DNA of 64,000 nucleotides, taken from NCBI GenBank assembly GCA_001612575.1, contig LJRV01000194.1, positions 1 through 64,000 on the forward strand, given 5' to 3'. Positions 21,039 through 30,508 of the stretch are shown here, in pieces. Origin of the DNA: Streptobacillus notomytis (GTDB taxonomy: Bacteria > Fusobacteriota > Fusobacteriia > Fusobacteriales > Leptotrichiaceae). The position numbers and the translations under genes are program-made. The notes under the pieces were generated by a model, which saw only the letters and a list, made by a program, of their open reading frames with translations, made no database searches and was not told the origin of the DNA. Each line of letters begins with the position of its first letter. Within the stretch, counting starts at the first letter, position 1.

Positions 21039-21992
21039 ATGTTTAAAATAGCTTTAGCACCAATGGTAGATAGAACTGATATACATTTTAGAAATTTTAT
21101 TAGAATGATAAATAACGATATAGAACTATATACAGAAATGATAACTACTCAAGCAATTTTAAATGGTGATAGAGCTAGAATATTAAAAACTACAAAAGTT
21201 GAAAACCCTGTAGTCTTACAAATAGCCACATCAAGTTTACAAGAAAGCATTGAAGCTGCAAAATATATTAAACATACATCTTATGATGCTGTTAATATAA
21301 ATGTTGGGTGTCCATCAGATAGGGTTTCAGGACATAATATGGGAGCTTATCTTATGAGTGAACCAGAACTTGTAAGAGATATTGCACAAGCAGTGAAAGA
21401 GTATTCGGGAAAGGTTGTTACTATAAAAAATAGAATTGGAATAGATGGCAGAGGTATTTTAAAAAATGATAGAAAAATAATTAGTTATGAAGAATTATTA
21501 GAATTTATTGATATTACTAATGTTAATAAATATATTGTTCATGCTAGAATTGCAATTTTAAAAGGGTTAAGTCCAAAGGAAAATAGGAGTATACCACCAC
21601 TTGATTATCAAACTGTGTATAGGCTTAAAAAAGATAGACCTAATTTGATGATAGAAATTAATGGGGGTATAAAAACAATGGAAGATATTAAGCTACATCA
21701 TAATTATGTAGATTCTGTAATGATAGGTAGGGCATTTTATGATAATCCAATGTTAGCAAATGAAATAAATTTATTAAATGGTAAAAATGCAAAAAATCAT
21801 ACAGAAATAGTCAAGTCTATGTTTCACTATGTGAAAAAATTAGAAGAAAACAATGAAAAACCACATCATTTTCTTAGACACACCCTAGGTTTGTTTTACA
21901 ATACGAAATATAGTAAAATATGGAAAAATATTATTTCGTCCACAAAAGCAACAAGTGAGACTATTCTTGAATTTTTGAATAAAATAAGTTAA
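21039..21992 (+). CDS. tRNA-dihydrouridine synthase (DusA-like)
   Basis: Flavin-dependent reductase of uridines in the tRNA D-loop. The 317-residue TIM-barrel protein begins FKIALAPMVDRTDIHFR, has the catalytic cysteine in NVGCPSDRVSGHNMGA, KNRIGID for substrate contact, and NGGI...VMIGRAFYDNP at the FMN phosphate site. The APMVDRTD and CPSDRV forms fit the DusA subgroup (U20/U20a). The ATG at 21039 is preferred over GTG 21033 for its spacing from AGGTG. C-terminal region: helical domain with HFLRHTLGLFYNT. Confidence 0.9.
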   Translation: MFKIALAPMVDRTDIHFRNFIRMINNDIELYTEMITTQAILNGDRARILKTTKVENPVVLQIATSSLQESIEAAKYIKHTSYDAVNINVGCPSDRVSGHNMGAYLMSEPELVRDIAQAVKEYSGKVVTIKNRIGIDGRGILKNDRKIISYEELLEFIDITNVNKYIVHARIAILKGLSPKENRSIPPLDYQTVYRLKKDRPNLMIEINGGIKTMEDIKLHHNYVDSVMIGRAFYDNPMLANEINLLNGKNAKNHTEIVKSMFHYVKKLEENNEKPHHFLRHTLGLFYNTKYSKIWKNIISSTKATSETILEFLNKIS

Positions 21993-22001
21993 AATGTATT
22001 G

Positions 22002-22017
22002 TATAAACGAATTTATA
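22002..22017 (+). promoter_or_regulatory. Possible operator-like inverted repeat upstream of nox
   Basis: TATAAA-CGAA-TTTATA: perfect 6-bp arms with a 4-nt centre, ending 10 nt before the nox ATG and next to its ribosome site. The left arm could also be a -10. No known operator consensus is matched convincingly. Confidence 0.3.
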
Positions 22018-22027
22018 GGAGGACTAG

Positions 22028-23362
22028 ATGAAGATAGTAGTTATAGGTGCAAACCATGCTGGGACAGCAACAGTTAATACAATTTTAGGAAATTATCCAG
22101 GTACAGAAGTAGTTGTATTTGATAAAAACAATAACATTAGTTTCTTAGGTTGTGGAATGGCATTATGGATAGGAGATCAAATTGATGGTTCAGATGGATT
22201 ATTCTATTCAAACAAAGAAAAATTAGAAGCTAATGGTGCTAAAGTTTATATGGAAACTGAAGTATATGACATAGATTTTGAAAATAAGATAGTTTATGCA
22301 AAAAGTAAATGTGGAAAAGAATTTGAAGAAAAATACGATAAAGTAATAGTTTCTACAGGATCTTTACCAATTGATTTACCAATAGCTGGAAAAGAATTAG
22401 AAAATGTACAATATGTAAAGTTATTCCAAAATGCAGCTGAGGTTATTGAAAAATTAAAAAATCCTGAAATTAAACATGTTACAGTAATTGGTGCTGGCTA
22501 CATAGGAGTAGAATTAGCTGAAGCATTTGAAAGAAAAGGGAAAAAAGTTAGATTAGTAGATTCTTCTAGTGATTGTTTATCAACTTACTATGATAAAGAG
22601 TTCAGAACAAGAATGAATGAACAATTAGCAAGTCATGGTATTGAGTTATCATTTGGAGAAATGTTAAAAGAAATTAAAGGAACGGACGGTAAAGTTTCAT
22701 CTATAATAACTGATAAATCTGAATATGCAACAGATATGGTAATATTATGTGCAGGATTTAGACCTAACACAGACTTATTAAAAGGAAAAGTTGAATTATT
22801 TAGAAATGGAGCATACTTAGTTGATAAAACTCAAAAAACTTCTCAAGAAGATGTTTATGCTATAGGAGATTGTGCGACTATATATGATAACGCTATAGAT
22901 GCTGTTAATTATATTGCCCTTGCTACAAATGCTGTAAGAAGTGGTATAGTAGCAGCTCATAATGTATGTGGAACTAAATTAGAAGGAATAGGAGTTCAAG
23001 GTTCAAATGGAATTTCTGTTTACGGATTAAACATGGTTTCTACAGGATTATCTGAAGAAAATGCTAAGAGATTTGGATTTGAAGTTGAAACAACTACATT
23101 TACAGATAATCAAAAACCTGAATTTATGAAAACTGAAAATGATGCAGTAACAGTTAAAGTAGTTTATGATAAGAAAAATAGAAGAATTTTAGGAGCTCAA
23201 ATGGCTTCTACATTAGATATCTCACTTGGATTACATGTGTTCTCACTTGCAATTCAAGAGAAAGTAACTATAGATAAATTTAAGTTACTTGATATATTCT
23301 TCTTACCTCACTTTAATAAACCATATAACTATTTCACTATGACTGCATTGGGAGCAAAATAA
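22028..23362 (+). CDS. nox: NADH oxidase, water-forming type (Nox)
   Basis: Flavoprotein of the peroxide/oxygen/CoA-disulfide reductase family, 444 residues. It has the N-terminal FAD motif ([10 protein letters not shown]), the redox cysteine C42 in [11 protein letters not shown]10 near the active site, the NADH motif [14 protein letters not shown], and YAIGDCA at the second FAD site. C42 with this context fits H2O-forming NADH oxidase, which regenerates NAD+ and removes oxygen in fermenting bacteria; NADH peroxidase or CoA-disulfide reductase are alternatives. Followed 21 nt later by thioredoxin. Confidence 0.9.
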   Translation: MKIVVIGANHAGTATVNTILGNYPGTEVVVFDKNNNISFLGCGMALWIGDQIDGSDGLFYSNKEKLEANGAKVYMETEVYDIDFENKIVYAKSKCGKEFEEKYDKVIVSTGSLPIDLPIAGKELENVQYVKLFQNAAEVIEKLKNPEIKHVTVIGAGYIGVELAEAFERKGKKVRLVDSSSDCLSTYYDKEFRTRMNEQLASHGIELSFGEMLKEIKGTDGKVSSIITDKSEYATDMVILCAGFRPNTDLLKGKVELFRNGAYLVDKTQKTSQEDVYAIGDCATIYDNAIDAVNYIALATNAVRSGIVAAHNVCGTKLEGIGVQGSNGISVYGLNMVSTGLSEENAKRFGFEVETTTFTDNQKPEFMKTENDAVTVKVVYDKKNRRILGAQMASTLDISLGLHVFSLAIQEKVTIDKFKLLDIFFLPHFNKPYNYFTMTALGAK

Positions 23363-23383
23363 TTATTTTAGGAGGAAACAACA

Positions 23384-23701
23384 ATGAGTAAAGTATTACA
23401 TTTAGGTGCTGTAGAGCAATTAAAAGAAATTTATAGTAAAGAAAAAGTTGTTTTAGTAGACTTTTTTGCAACTTGGTGTGGACCATGTAAAAGACTTGGA
23501 CCAGTTTTAGATGAATTAAGTGAAGAAGCTGATTTTCCAATAGTTAAAATAGATGTTGATCAATTTCCTGATTTAGCTGGAGAATACGGAGTAAGAAGTA
23601 TACCTACATTATTTGTAGTTAAAGATGGAGAAAAAGTTGCAACAGAATTAGGATTTAAAACAAAAGAAGAATTAAATACTTTAGTAAAAAATAATATGTA
23701 A
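23384..23701 (+). CDS. trxA: Thioredoxin
   Basis: 105-residue thioredoxin fold with the active site WCGPC at 31-35, FFATWCGPCKR, the buried Asp in VLVDFFA and the cis-proline loop SIPTLFV. It supplies dithiol reducing power to reductases and peroxidases. Strong AGGAGG ribosome site, 21 nt after nox, with a terminator right behind, so nox-trxA form a redox-defence unit. Confidence 0.96.
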   Translation: MSKVLHLGAVEQLKEIYSKEKVVLVDFFATWCGPCKRLGPVLDELSEEADFPIVKIDVDQFPDLAGEYGVRSIPTLFVVKDGEKVATELGFKTKEELNTLVKNNM

Positions 23702-23709
23702 TTTTATTT

Positions 23710-23740
23710 AAGATGTGAACTATGTTCACATCTTTTTAAT
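23710..23740 (+). terminator. nox-trxA terminator
   Basis: An 11-bp perfect stem AAGATGTGAAC/GTTCACATCTT, TAT loop, then TTT. Confidence 0.9.
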
Positions 23741-23741
23741 A

Positions 23742-23770
23742 TATACTAATACTTTCTTTTGTGATATAAT
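23742..23770 (+). promoter_or_regulatory. copA promoter
   Basis: An extended -10 TGATATAAT (TATAAT 23765-23770). The -35 at 23742-23747 (TATACT) is poor, so activity would rest on the extended -10. Confidence 0.5.
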
Positions 23771-23801
23771 ATAGAAAATATTCTTAGAATTAAGGAGATA
23801 T

Positions 23802-25979
23802 ATGAAAAGAGAAAAATTTAATATAATAGGTATGCATTGTACAAATTGTGCTTTAAATATTAATAAAAATCTCGAGAAATTAGAAGGAATAGAAAAAGTT
23901 AATATTAATCTTATTACTTCTAAAATGTCAGTAATATATGATGAAAAACTTATTAGTATTGAAGAAATAGTTGAAGTAGTAGATAAAATAGGTTATGGAA
24001 TAGAAAAAATAGATAATAATAAAAATAGAGAAAATATTGTAGAAGAAAAAAAAGAATATAGTAGTATTATTTTAATAATTTCAATATTATTAAGTATAGT
24101 AATAATGTATTTATCTATGGGATATATGTTAGGTTTTAAAAAGATAAATTATTCATATTTAATACAGATTATTATAACTACAATAGTAATGTTTATGTAT
24201 AAATTTTATTATTTTTCAGGATTTATAGCACTTAAAAATAATAACTCTAATATGTCAAGTTTAATAGCAGTAAGTACAATTGCCTCTTTTGTATATAGTA
24301 TATATAATGTTATTCAAGGTAAAAATCATGATTTATACTTTGAATCTATAGTTGTAATATTAACTCTAGTAAGTATAGGGAAGTATATAGAAAGTAGAAT
24401 TAAAAAAAATGCTACAAAAAGCATTACTAAAATGATTAATTTGACTCCTAAAAAGGCAACAATAATTAAAGAAGGTAAAGAAATAATAATAGATGTAGAA
24501 GATTTAGAAATAGATGATGAAGTTTTAATTAAAACAGGAGAAATAATTAGTTGCGATGGTATAGTTTTAAAAGGAAAAGCTTATGTAAATGAATCAGCTA
24601 TAACAGGTGAGAGCAAATTAATAGAAAAAAATATTAATGATGAAGTAATAGCATCAAGTATTATTGAAAAAGGATATTTAAAAGTAAAGGTTAATAAAGA
24701 AAATAATGATACAATAATAGCAAAAATTATTGATCTTGTTGAAGAGGCAACTACAAGTAAAGCTCCAATTGCAAAATTAGCAGATAAGATAAGCGGAGTT
24801 TTAGTTCCGATAATATTTGTTATTTCAATTTTAACTTTTATGTTTTGGTTAATAGTGGGAAATGATTTTTCAATTGCAATTAATAGAGCTATTTCTGTAC
24901 TTGTAATTTCATGTCCTTGTGCATTGGGGATTGCAACTCCAATATCAATAATGATAGGTAGTTTAAAAGGTTCTCAAATAGGAATACTCTTTAAAAGAGC
25001 AGAACTTCTTGAAATTATTAAAGAAGCAGGTATAATATTAATGGATAAAACAGGGACACTTACTAAAGGACAGCCTAAGGTAATTGATTTTGTCTCTATT
25101 TTAAATGATAATAAAGTAATAGAATATATATATTCTTCTGAAAAAAAATCAGAACATCATCTTGCAACATCTATAGTAAATTATTGCGAGAATTTAAATG
25201 TTAATATGGTTAATATTGATGATTTTACTCAAATTGAGGGTAGAGGAATTAATGCTAAAATTAAAAATGATGAATTATTAATAGGAAATGAAAAAATGAT
25301 GCTAGAAGGAGATGTTGATTTATCTAAATATATTAATGATATTGAAAACTTTTCAAAACAAGGTAAAACTGTTATTTTAGTATCTATTAATAAGGAACTT
25401 GTTACTATAATAACCATAGCTGATGAAATTAGAGAAGATGCAAAAGCAACTATTGAAGAATTGAAAAATAGGAATATTAAACCTATTATGTTAACAGGAG
25501 ATAATATAGAAACAGCTAAATATGTAGCACAATTAGTTGGGATAGAAGAGGTTTATGCAGGCTTATTACCAAATGAAAAATATGATATATTAGTTAATTT
25601 ACAAAAGAATAATAAGGTTATAATGGTTGGTGATGGAATTAATGATGCACCTGCTTTAGCTAAAGCAGATATTGGAATAAGTATAGGTGGATCTACAGAT
25701 ATCGCTATGGAAATATCGGATATAGTATTAATGAAACAAAGACTTATAGATATAATTAATGCGATCAATCTAAGTAATTCTGTTATAAAAAATATAAAAT
25801 TTAGTCTTTTTTGGGCTTTCATATATAATATTATAGGTATTGCATTAGCTATGGGATTATTTGTTAAATTTGGTTTAGCATTAAATCCAATGTTTGCAGC
25901 ATTTGCTATGAGTTTAAGCTCTATATGTATTTTATTAAATGCAATGACATTAAAATTATTTAAAGGAGAAAATGAATGA
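23802..25979 (+). CDS. copA: Copper-transporting P1B-type ATPase CopA
   Basis: 725-residue heavy-metal ATPase with one N-terminal HMA domain (GMHCTNC, cysteines 13 and 16), membrane helices, the TGES actuator motif (ITGESK), the membrane metal site SCPCALG, phosphorylation site DKTGTLTKG, HP-equivalent SEHHLA, and MVGDGINDAPAL. CPC plus the CxxC domain points to Cu(I) export; silver is also possible. No CopY/CsoR regulator or CopZ chaperone lies beside it. The downstream hydrolase overlaps its stop codon (ATGA). Confidence 0.92.
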   Translation: MKREKFNIIGMHCTNCALNINKNLEKLEGIEKVNINLITSKMSVIYDEKLISIEEIVEVVDKIGYGIEKIDNNKNRENIVEEKKEYSSIILIISILLSIVIMYLSMGYMLGFKKINYSYLIQIIITTIVMFMYKFYYFSGFIALKNNNSNMSSLIAVSTIASFVYSIYNVIQGKNHDLYFESIVVILTLVSIGKYIESRIKKNATKSITKMINLTPKKATIIKEGKEIIIDVEDLEIDDEVLIKTGEIISCDGIVLKGKAYVNESAITGESKLIEKNINDEVIASSIIEKGYLKVKVNKENNDTIIAKIIDLVEEATTSKAPIAKLADKISGVLVPIIFVISILTFMFWLIVGNDFSIAINRAISVLVISCPCALGIATPISIMIGSLKGSQIGILFKRAELLEIIKEAGIILMDKTGTLTKGQPKVIDFVSILNDNKVIEYIYSSEKKSEHHLATSIVNYCENLNVNMVNIDDFTQIEGRGINAKIKNDELLIGNEKMMLEGDVDLSKYINDIENFSKQGKTVILVSINKELVTIITIADEIREDAKATIEELKNRNIKPIMLTGDNIETAKYVAQLVGIEEVYAGLLPNEKYDILVNLQKNNKVIMVGDGINDAPALAKADIGISIGGSTDIAMEISDIVLMKQRLIDIINAINLSNSVIKNIKFSLFWAFIYNIIGIALAMGLFVKFGLALNPMFAAFAMSLSSICILLNAMTLKLFKGENE

Positions 25980-26866
25980 AGATAATGAATAAAGAATATT
26001 TTGAAAGTTTTGATGGTTTAAAAATTCCGTATACTTCATTTGAAAGTGGTAATACAAAAAAAATATTAATGTTACATGGATTATATGAATATATAGATAG
26101 ATACTATGAATTTGCAACTAAACTTAATGAAGCAGGATATGATGTATATGTTTTTGAATATAGAGGACATGGAGAGCTTAGAAAAGGAAATGTTGCAGAT
26201 TTTGGAGATAAAGGTATTACAGGTGTTTTAAATGATATTAAATTATTTATTAAACATAAACTTAATGATACATCTAATGAAAATATTTTTCTAATAGGTA
26301 AAGGACTTGGAGGGTTATTATCCCTATATTTACAAGAAGACATGCAATTAAAAAATTCTATATTAATTTCAATGCCTATAGAAAAGAGATTTTCAATTTT
26401 TATGGGTAGAATAATAACTAAAATAGAAATGAAACTTGGATTAAAAAATAGTCTTGTCACTAAATTCATGATGAAAACACTTAATAGATCTTTTATTAAA
26501 GAAGGTAAATCATCTTGGCTAAATAGAGATAAAGAAGTTGTAATGTCATATTTAAATGATGAAAATTATTTAAAACAAGCTTCTGCAAGATCATATAATA
26601 ATGTGTTATCACTTACTGCATTTGTAAAATCAAATATCAAAAAAATTAGTGAAAATGCTAATATATTTATAGTATTTGGAACTAGGGATGCATTGGTATC
26701 TGAAACAAAACTAAAAAAATATATGCAAAAAATAAATAATGGTAAAAATAATATTAAATTTTTAAAAGTTAAAAAAGCAAGACATGATATTTTATTTGAG
26801 TTAAATAAAGATAAAATAGTAGAAGAAATAATAAAATATATGGATGGTATAAATAATGGAAATTAA
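25976..26866 (+). CDS. Alpha/beta-hydrolase, monoglyceride-lipase-like, lacking the nucleophile serine
   Basis: 296 residues with the serine aminopeptidase S33/monoacylglycerol lipase layout: MLHGLYEY oxyanion loop, VFEYRGHGEL, the acid in FGTRDALV (D238) and the histidine in KARHDILFE (H270). The nucleophile elbow, normally G-x-S-x-G, reads GKGLG at 108-112, with glycine (GGA, 26303-26305) in place of serine. As written it should not work as a serine hydrolase and may have a binding role. The start at 25976 has GGAG 7 nt upstream and overlaps the copA stop; its end overlaps gapN by 11 nt. Confidence 0.8.
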   Translation: MKIMNKEYFESFDGLKIPYTSFESGNTKKILMLHGLYEYIDRYYEFATKLNEAGYDVYVFEYRGHGELRKGNVADFGDKGITGVLNDIKLFIKHKLNDTSNENIFLIGKGLGGLLSLYLQEDMQLKNSILISMPIEKRFSIFMGRIITKIEMKLGLKNSLVTKFMMKTLNRSFIKEGKSSWLNRDKEVVMSYLNDENYLKQASARSYNNVLSLTAFVKSNIKKISENANIFIVFGTRDALVSETKLKKYMQKINNGKNNIKFLKVKKARHDILFELNKDKIVEEIIKYMDGINNGN

Positions 26867-28229
26867 TGTATTATCTCCAGTAGATGGGACTATATTAGGT
26901 AGTGTAAAAAAAATGAGTCAAGAAGATGTTGATAGAATATATATTAATGCACGTAAATCATTTAAAGAATGGAAAGAATTATCTACTGCTAAAAGATTGG
27001 AAATCATGTATAGAGCCTCTGATATTTTAGAAGAAAATAAGGAAGCAATTGCAACCTTGATGAGTAAAGAAATTTCTAAACCATTTAAAGATTCTTTAAC
27101 TGAAATTGAAAGAACAGTGGGATTAATTAAATATTCAGCAGAAGAAGGAATGAGAATTTTTGGAGAAGTTTATGAAGGTAAAAATTACGATGAAACTTCT
27201 AAAAATAAAGTTGCTATTGTTAGAAGAGAACCTGTAGGTATTGTGTTAGCTATATCTCCATTTAATTATCCTGTTAATTTAGCAGCTTCTAAAATTGTTC
27301 CAGCATTAATTTCTGGAAATATAGTTGTATTTAAACCTGCAAGCCAAGGAGTATTATCGGCTATAGAATTAGTAAAATGTTTTGAAAAAGCAGGAATACC
27401 AGAAGGAGTATTACAAGTTGTAACTGGTAAAGGTTCAGAAATTGGAGATTATTTAAATACTCACAAGGAAATAGATTTTATTAACTTTACTGGAAGTACA
27501 GCTGTTGGTGAGAGAATAGGTATTCAAGCAAAAATGAAACCAATATTACTAGAACTTGGAGGAAAAGATGCTGCAATAGTACTTGAAGATGCTAATTTAG
27601 ATAAAGCTGCAAATGATATTGTTTCAGGAGCATTTTCATATTCAGGACAAAGATGTACTGCAATAAAAAGAGTTTTAGTAATGGAAAATGTTGCAGATGA
27701 ATTAGTTGAAAAAATTAAAAATAAAATATTGAACTTAAAAGTTGGAAATCCTTTTGAAGATGTTGTTATAACACCTTTAATTGATGAAAAGAGTGCAATT
27801 TTTGTTGAAAATTTAATTGTAGATGCAATAAAAAAAGGAGCTAAAGCGTTAACGGAAATTAAAAGAGAAAAAAATTTAATGTATCCAATTTTACTTGATA
27901 ATGTAAATGTTGAAATGGATATAGCTTGGGAAGAACCATTTGGACCAGTTTTACCAATTATTAGAGTAAAGAGTGAAAATGAAGCATTAGATATAGCAAA
28001 TAAATCAGAATATGGATTACAAAGTTCTATTTTTACAAATAGTATTGAAAAAGCATTTAAGTTTGCAAATGAATTAGAAGTTGGAACAGTGCATATTAAT
28101 AATAAGACACAACGTGGACCAGATAATTTCCCATTTTTAGGAATTAAAAATTCTGGAGCTGGTGTGCAAGGAATTAGACATAGTATTCTTTCAATGACAA
28201 AAATAAAAACAATAGTGTTAGATATGTAA
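26856..28229 (+). CDS. gapN: NADP-dependent non-phosphorylating glyceraldehyde-3-phosphate dehydrogenase (GapN)
   Basis: Aldehyde dehydrogenase family, 457 residues. Catalytic Glu in LELGGKDA, catalytic Cys in SGQRCTAIKR, cofactor loop FTGSTAVG, and the C-terminal RGPDNFPFLGIKNSGAGVQGI that marks GapN. It oxidises glyceraldehyde-3-phosphate directly to 3-phosphoglycerate, making NADPH without ATP. Next to glucokinase and close to ackA and tpiA, it fits a sugar-fermentation block. A different ALDH specificity cannot be fully excluded. Confidence 0.88.
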   Translation: MEINVLSPVDGTILGSVKKMSQEDVDRIYINARKSFKEWKELSTAKRLEIMYRASDILEENKEAIATLMSKEISKPFKDSLTEIERTVGLIKYSAEEGMRIFGEVYEGKNYDETSKNKVAIVRREPVGIVLAISPFNYPVNLAASKIVPALISGNIVVFKPASQGVLSAIELVKCFEKAGIPEGVLQVVTGKGSEIGDYLNTHKEIDFINFTGSTAVGERIGIQAKMKPILLELGGKDAAIVLEDANLDKAANDIVSGAFSYSGQRCTAIKRVLVMENVADELVEKIKNKILNLKVGNPFEDVVITPLIDEKSAIFVENLIVDAIKKGAKALTEIKREKNLMYPILLDNVNVEMDIAWEEPFGPVLPIIRVKSENEALDIANKSEYGLQSSIFTNSIEKAFKFANELEVGTVHINNKTQRGPDNFPFLGIKNSGAGVQGIRHSILSMTKIKTIVLDM

Positions 28230-28240
28230 TGGAGGTAAAA

Positions 28241-29194
28241 ATGAAATATTATGGTGGAATTGATTTAGGGGGAACAAATTCAAAAATAGGTATTTTAGAT
28301 GAAAATGGTAATATTGTCTATTCAGTAATAGTTAAAACTGAATCTGATTTAGGATATAAAGAAACAGTCAAAAAATTATCGGACTGCATAAAATCTGGAT
28401 TAGAAAAAAATGGAATAAATTATGATGATTTTATTTCATTAGGAATAGGTGTTCCTGGACCGACTGTTAATAAATCAACAGTATTAATGTGGGCTAATTT
28501 TTCTTGGCCTGAAAATTTAAATTTAGCAATTGAATTTGAAAATCAATTATCAAGACCAGTATACATAGATAACGATGTTAATATTATTACACTTGGAGAA
28601 TTATGGGTTGGTGCAGCAAAGGGATATAAAAATGTTTTAGGTATGGCAATAGGAACTGGAATTGGTGGAGGAATAGTAGTAAATGGTGAAATTATTTCAG
28701 GGAAAAATGGTGCCTCAGGAGAAATTGGACATATTTCTTTAGAGAAAAAAGGTAGATTATGTGGTTGCGGTAAAAGGGGTTGTTTTGAAGCTTATGCATC
28801 AGCGACAGGTATTGAAAGAATAGCTAAGGATAGATTGCAAGTTAATAAAAATAATATGTTATATAATTTAACCAAAGATAGAACACCAGAAGCAAAAGAT
28901 GTTTTTGAATGTGCAAAACAGGGAGATAAATTATCTATAGATATAGTTGAAGAAACAGCAGAATATCTTGCTATGGGAATAGGGTCATCTCTTTCTATAC
29001 TTGATTCTGATATAGTAATTATAGGTGGTGGAGTTGCACTTGCTGGAGAATTTTTGATAGATAAAATAAAGAAATATTTACCTGAGTACTTAATTAGGTC
29101 TATTGAGAAAAATATTGAAATAAAAATCGCAAGACTTGGTAATGATGCAGGAATTTATGGAGCAGCATATCTAGCAATGCAGTCAATAAAATAG
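28241..29194 (+). CDS. ROK-family glucokinase
   Basis: 317-residue sugar kinase of the ROK family. It has the N-terminal phosphate loop GGIDLGGTNSKIG, the catalytic Asp in DNDVN, GTGIGGG, EIGHIS, and the zinc motif CGCGKRGCFE. Glucose is the likely substrate given the glycolytic neighbours and general similarity to GlcK; other hexoses are possible. ATG 28241 is preferred over the in-frame ATG 28229, because GGAGGT lies at 28230-28235 between them. Follows gapN by 11 nt. Confidence 0.88.
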   Translation: MKYYGGIDLGGTNSKIGILDENGNIVYSVIVKTESDLGYKETVKKLSDCIKSGLEKNGINYDDFISLGIGVPGPTVNKSTVLMWANFSWPENLNLAIEFENQLSRPVYIDNDVNIITLGELWVGAAKGYKNVLGMAIGTGIGGGIVVNGEIISGKNGASGEIGHISLEKKGRLCGCGKRGCFEAYASATGIERIAKDRLQVNKNNMLYNLTKDRTPEAKDVFECAKQGDKLSIDIVEETAEYLAMGIGSSLSILDSDIVIIGGGVALAGEFLIDKIKKYLPEYLIRSIEKNIEIKIARLGNDAGIYGAAYLAMQSIK

Positions 29195-29207
29195 GAGTGT
29201 GAAATAA

Positions 29208-30497
29208 ATGAATACAGGATCGTCCATATTGCCCCAGATATTATTAATAATAATATTGATATTAATTAATGCTTTTTTCTCTGGAAGTGAGATGGCAATA
29301 ATTTCTATTAATAAAAATAGATTAAAAATATTAATTGATGAAGGAAATAAGAAGGCTTTAAAATTAGAAAAGCTTATGGAAGAGCCATCTAATTTGTTAT
29401 CTACTATACAAATAGGAATAACTTTAGCTGGATTCTTAGCATCGGCTTCAGCAGCAATTTCATTATCGGACTTTTTAGCTTTTTTTTTAAATAAGCTGTC
29501 TTTTCCATATTATCAGCAAGTATCTGTGGTACTTGTAACATTGATGTTATCATATTTATCTTTAGTATTTGGTGAGTTAATACCTAAAAGGTTAGCACTT
29601 TTAAATCCTGAAAGAATTGCTCTTGCTAATATAAATATAATATTGTTTGTGTACAAATTATTTATACCTTTTATTAAGGTATTATCTTTTTCGACCAATT
29701 TATTTTTAAGAATATTTAAAATTAATGAAAATGATAATTTAGAAATTGTAAGTAAACAAGAAATAAAAATGATAGTAAATGATAGTGATATTAAAGATAC
29801 AGAAAGAGCAATGATAGAAAGAATAATAGACTTTGAAGACAAGGTGGCTAGGGAAATTATGATACCTAGGACTTCAATGTTTGCAATAGATATTGATTCT
29901 AATGTTCAAGAAATATTTTCATTTGATGACTTAATTAGATTTTCTAGAATACCAGTTTATAGAGAAGATTTAGATAATATTGTTGGTATTTTACATACTA
30001 AAAGTTTACTAAAGAAAGCATATGAGGTTGGTTTTGAAAATATTAAAATTAATGAAATTCTTCAAGAAGCGTATTTTGTACCTGAAACTAAAAAAATACA
30101 GGCATTATTTGTAGAAATGAAAACCTTAAAAAAACATATTGCAATATTAATTGATGAATATGGTGGTGTATCAGGTATAGTTACACTAGAGGATTTACTT
30201 GAAGAAATAGTTGGCAATATTAATGATGAATATGACTTAGAAAATGAAGATATTCAAAAGATATCTGAGAATAAATACATGATTAATTCATCTATAAGTT
30301 TAAATGATTTCAATGATTATTTTAATTTTAATATTGAATCTAATCATTATGATTCATTAAATGGAATATTGATTGAAAAATTAGGATTTATACCTTTGGA
30401 TAATAAAATAGATGATATAATTTTTGATGAGTTTAAAATAAAAATACTTAAAGTAAATAATAAAAGAATAGAAAAGGTTATTTTAGAAATAATATAA
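29208..30497 (+). CDS. CNNM/CorC (HlyC/TlyC) family transporter
   Basis: 429 residues: an N-terminal DUF21/CNNM membrane domain with about four helices and the conserved FSGSEMAIIS, then a CBS pair (REIMIPRTSM, VPVYREDLDNIVGI-like IPVYREDLD; IDEYGGVSGIVTLEDLLEEIVG) and a C-terminal CorC_HlyC domain. Proteins of this class export or regulate magnesium or other cations. The old hemolysin name is not evidence of lysis. It sits 13 nt after glucokinase. Confidence 0.88.
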   Translation: MNTGSSILPQILLIIILILINAFFSGSEMAIISINKNRLKILIDEGNKKALKLEKLMEEPSNLLSTIQIGITLAGFLASASAAISLSDFLAFFLNKLSFPYYQQVSVVLVTLMLSYLSLVFGELIPKRLALLNPERIALANINIILFVYKLFIPFIKVLSFSTNLFLRIFKINENDNLEIVSKQEIKMIVNDSDIKDTERAMIERIIDFEDKVAREIMIPRTSMFAIDIDSNVQEIFSFDDLIRFSRIPVYREDLDNIVGILHTKSLLKKAYEVGFENIKINEILQEAYFVPETKKIQALFVEMKTLKKHIAILIDEYGGVSGIVTLEDLLEEIVGNINDEYDLENEDIQKISENKYMINSSISLNDFNDYFNFNIESNHYDSLNGILIEKLGFIPLDNKIDDIIFDEFKIKILKVNNKRIEKVILEII

Positions 30498-30508
30498 GAG
30501 GTGAAGTT

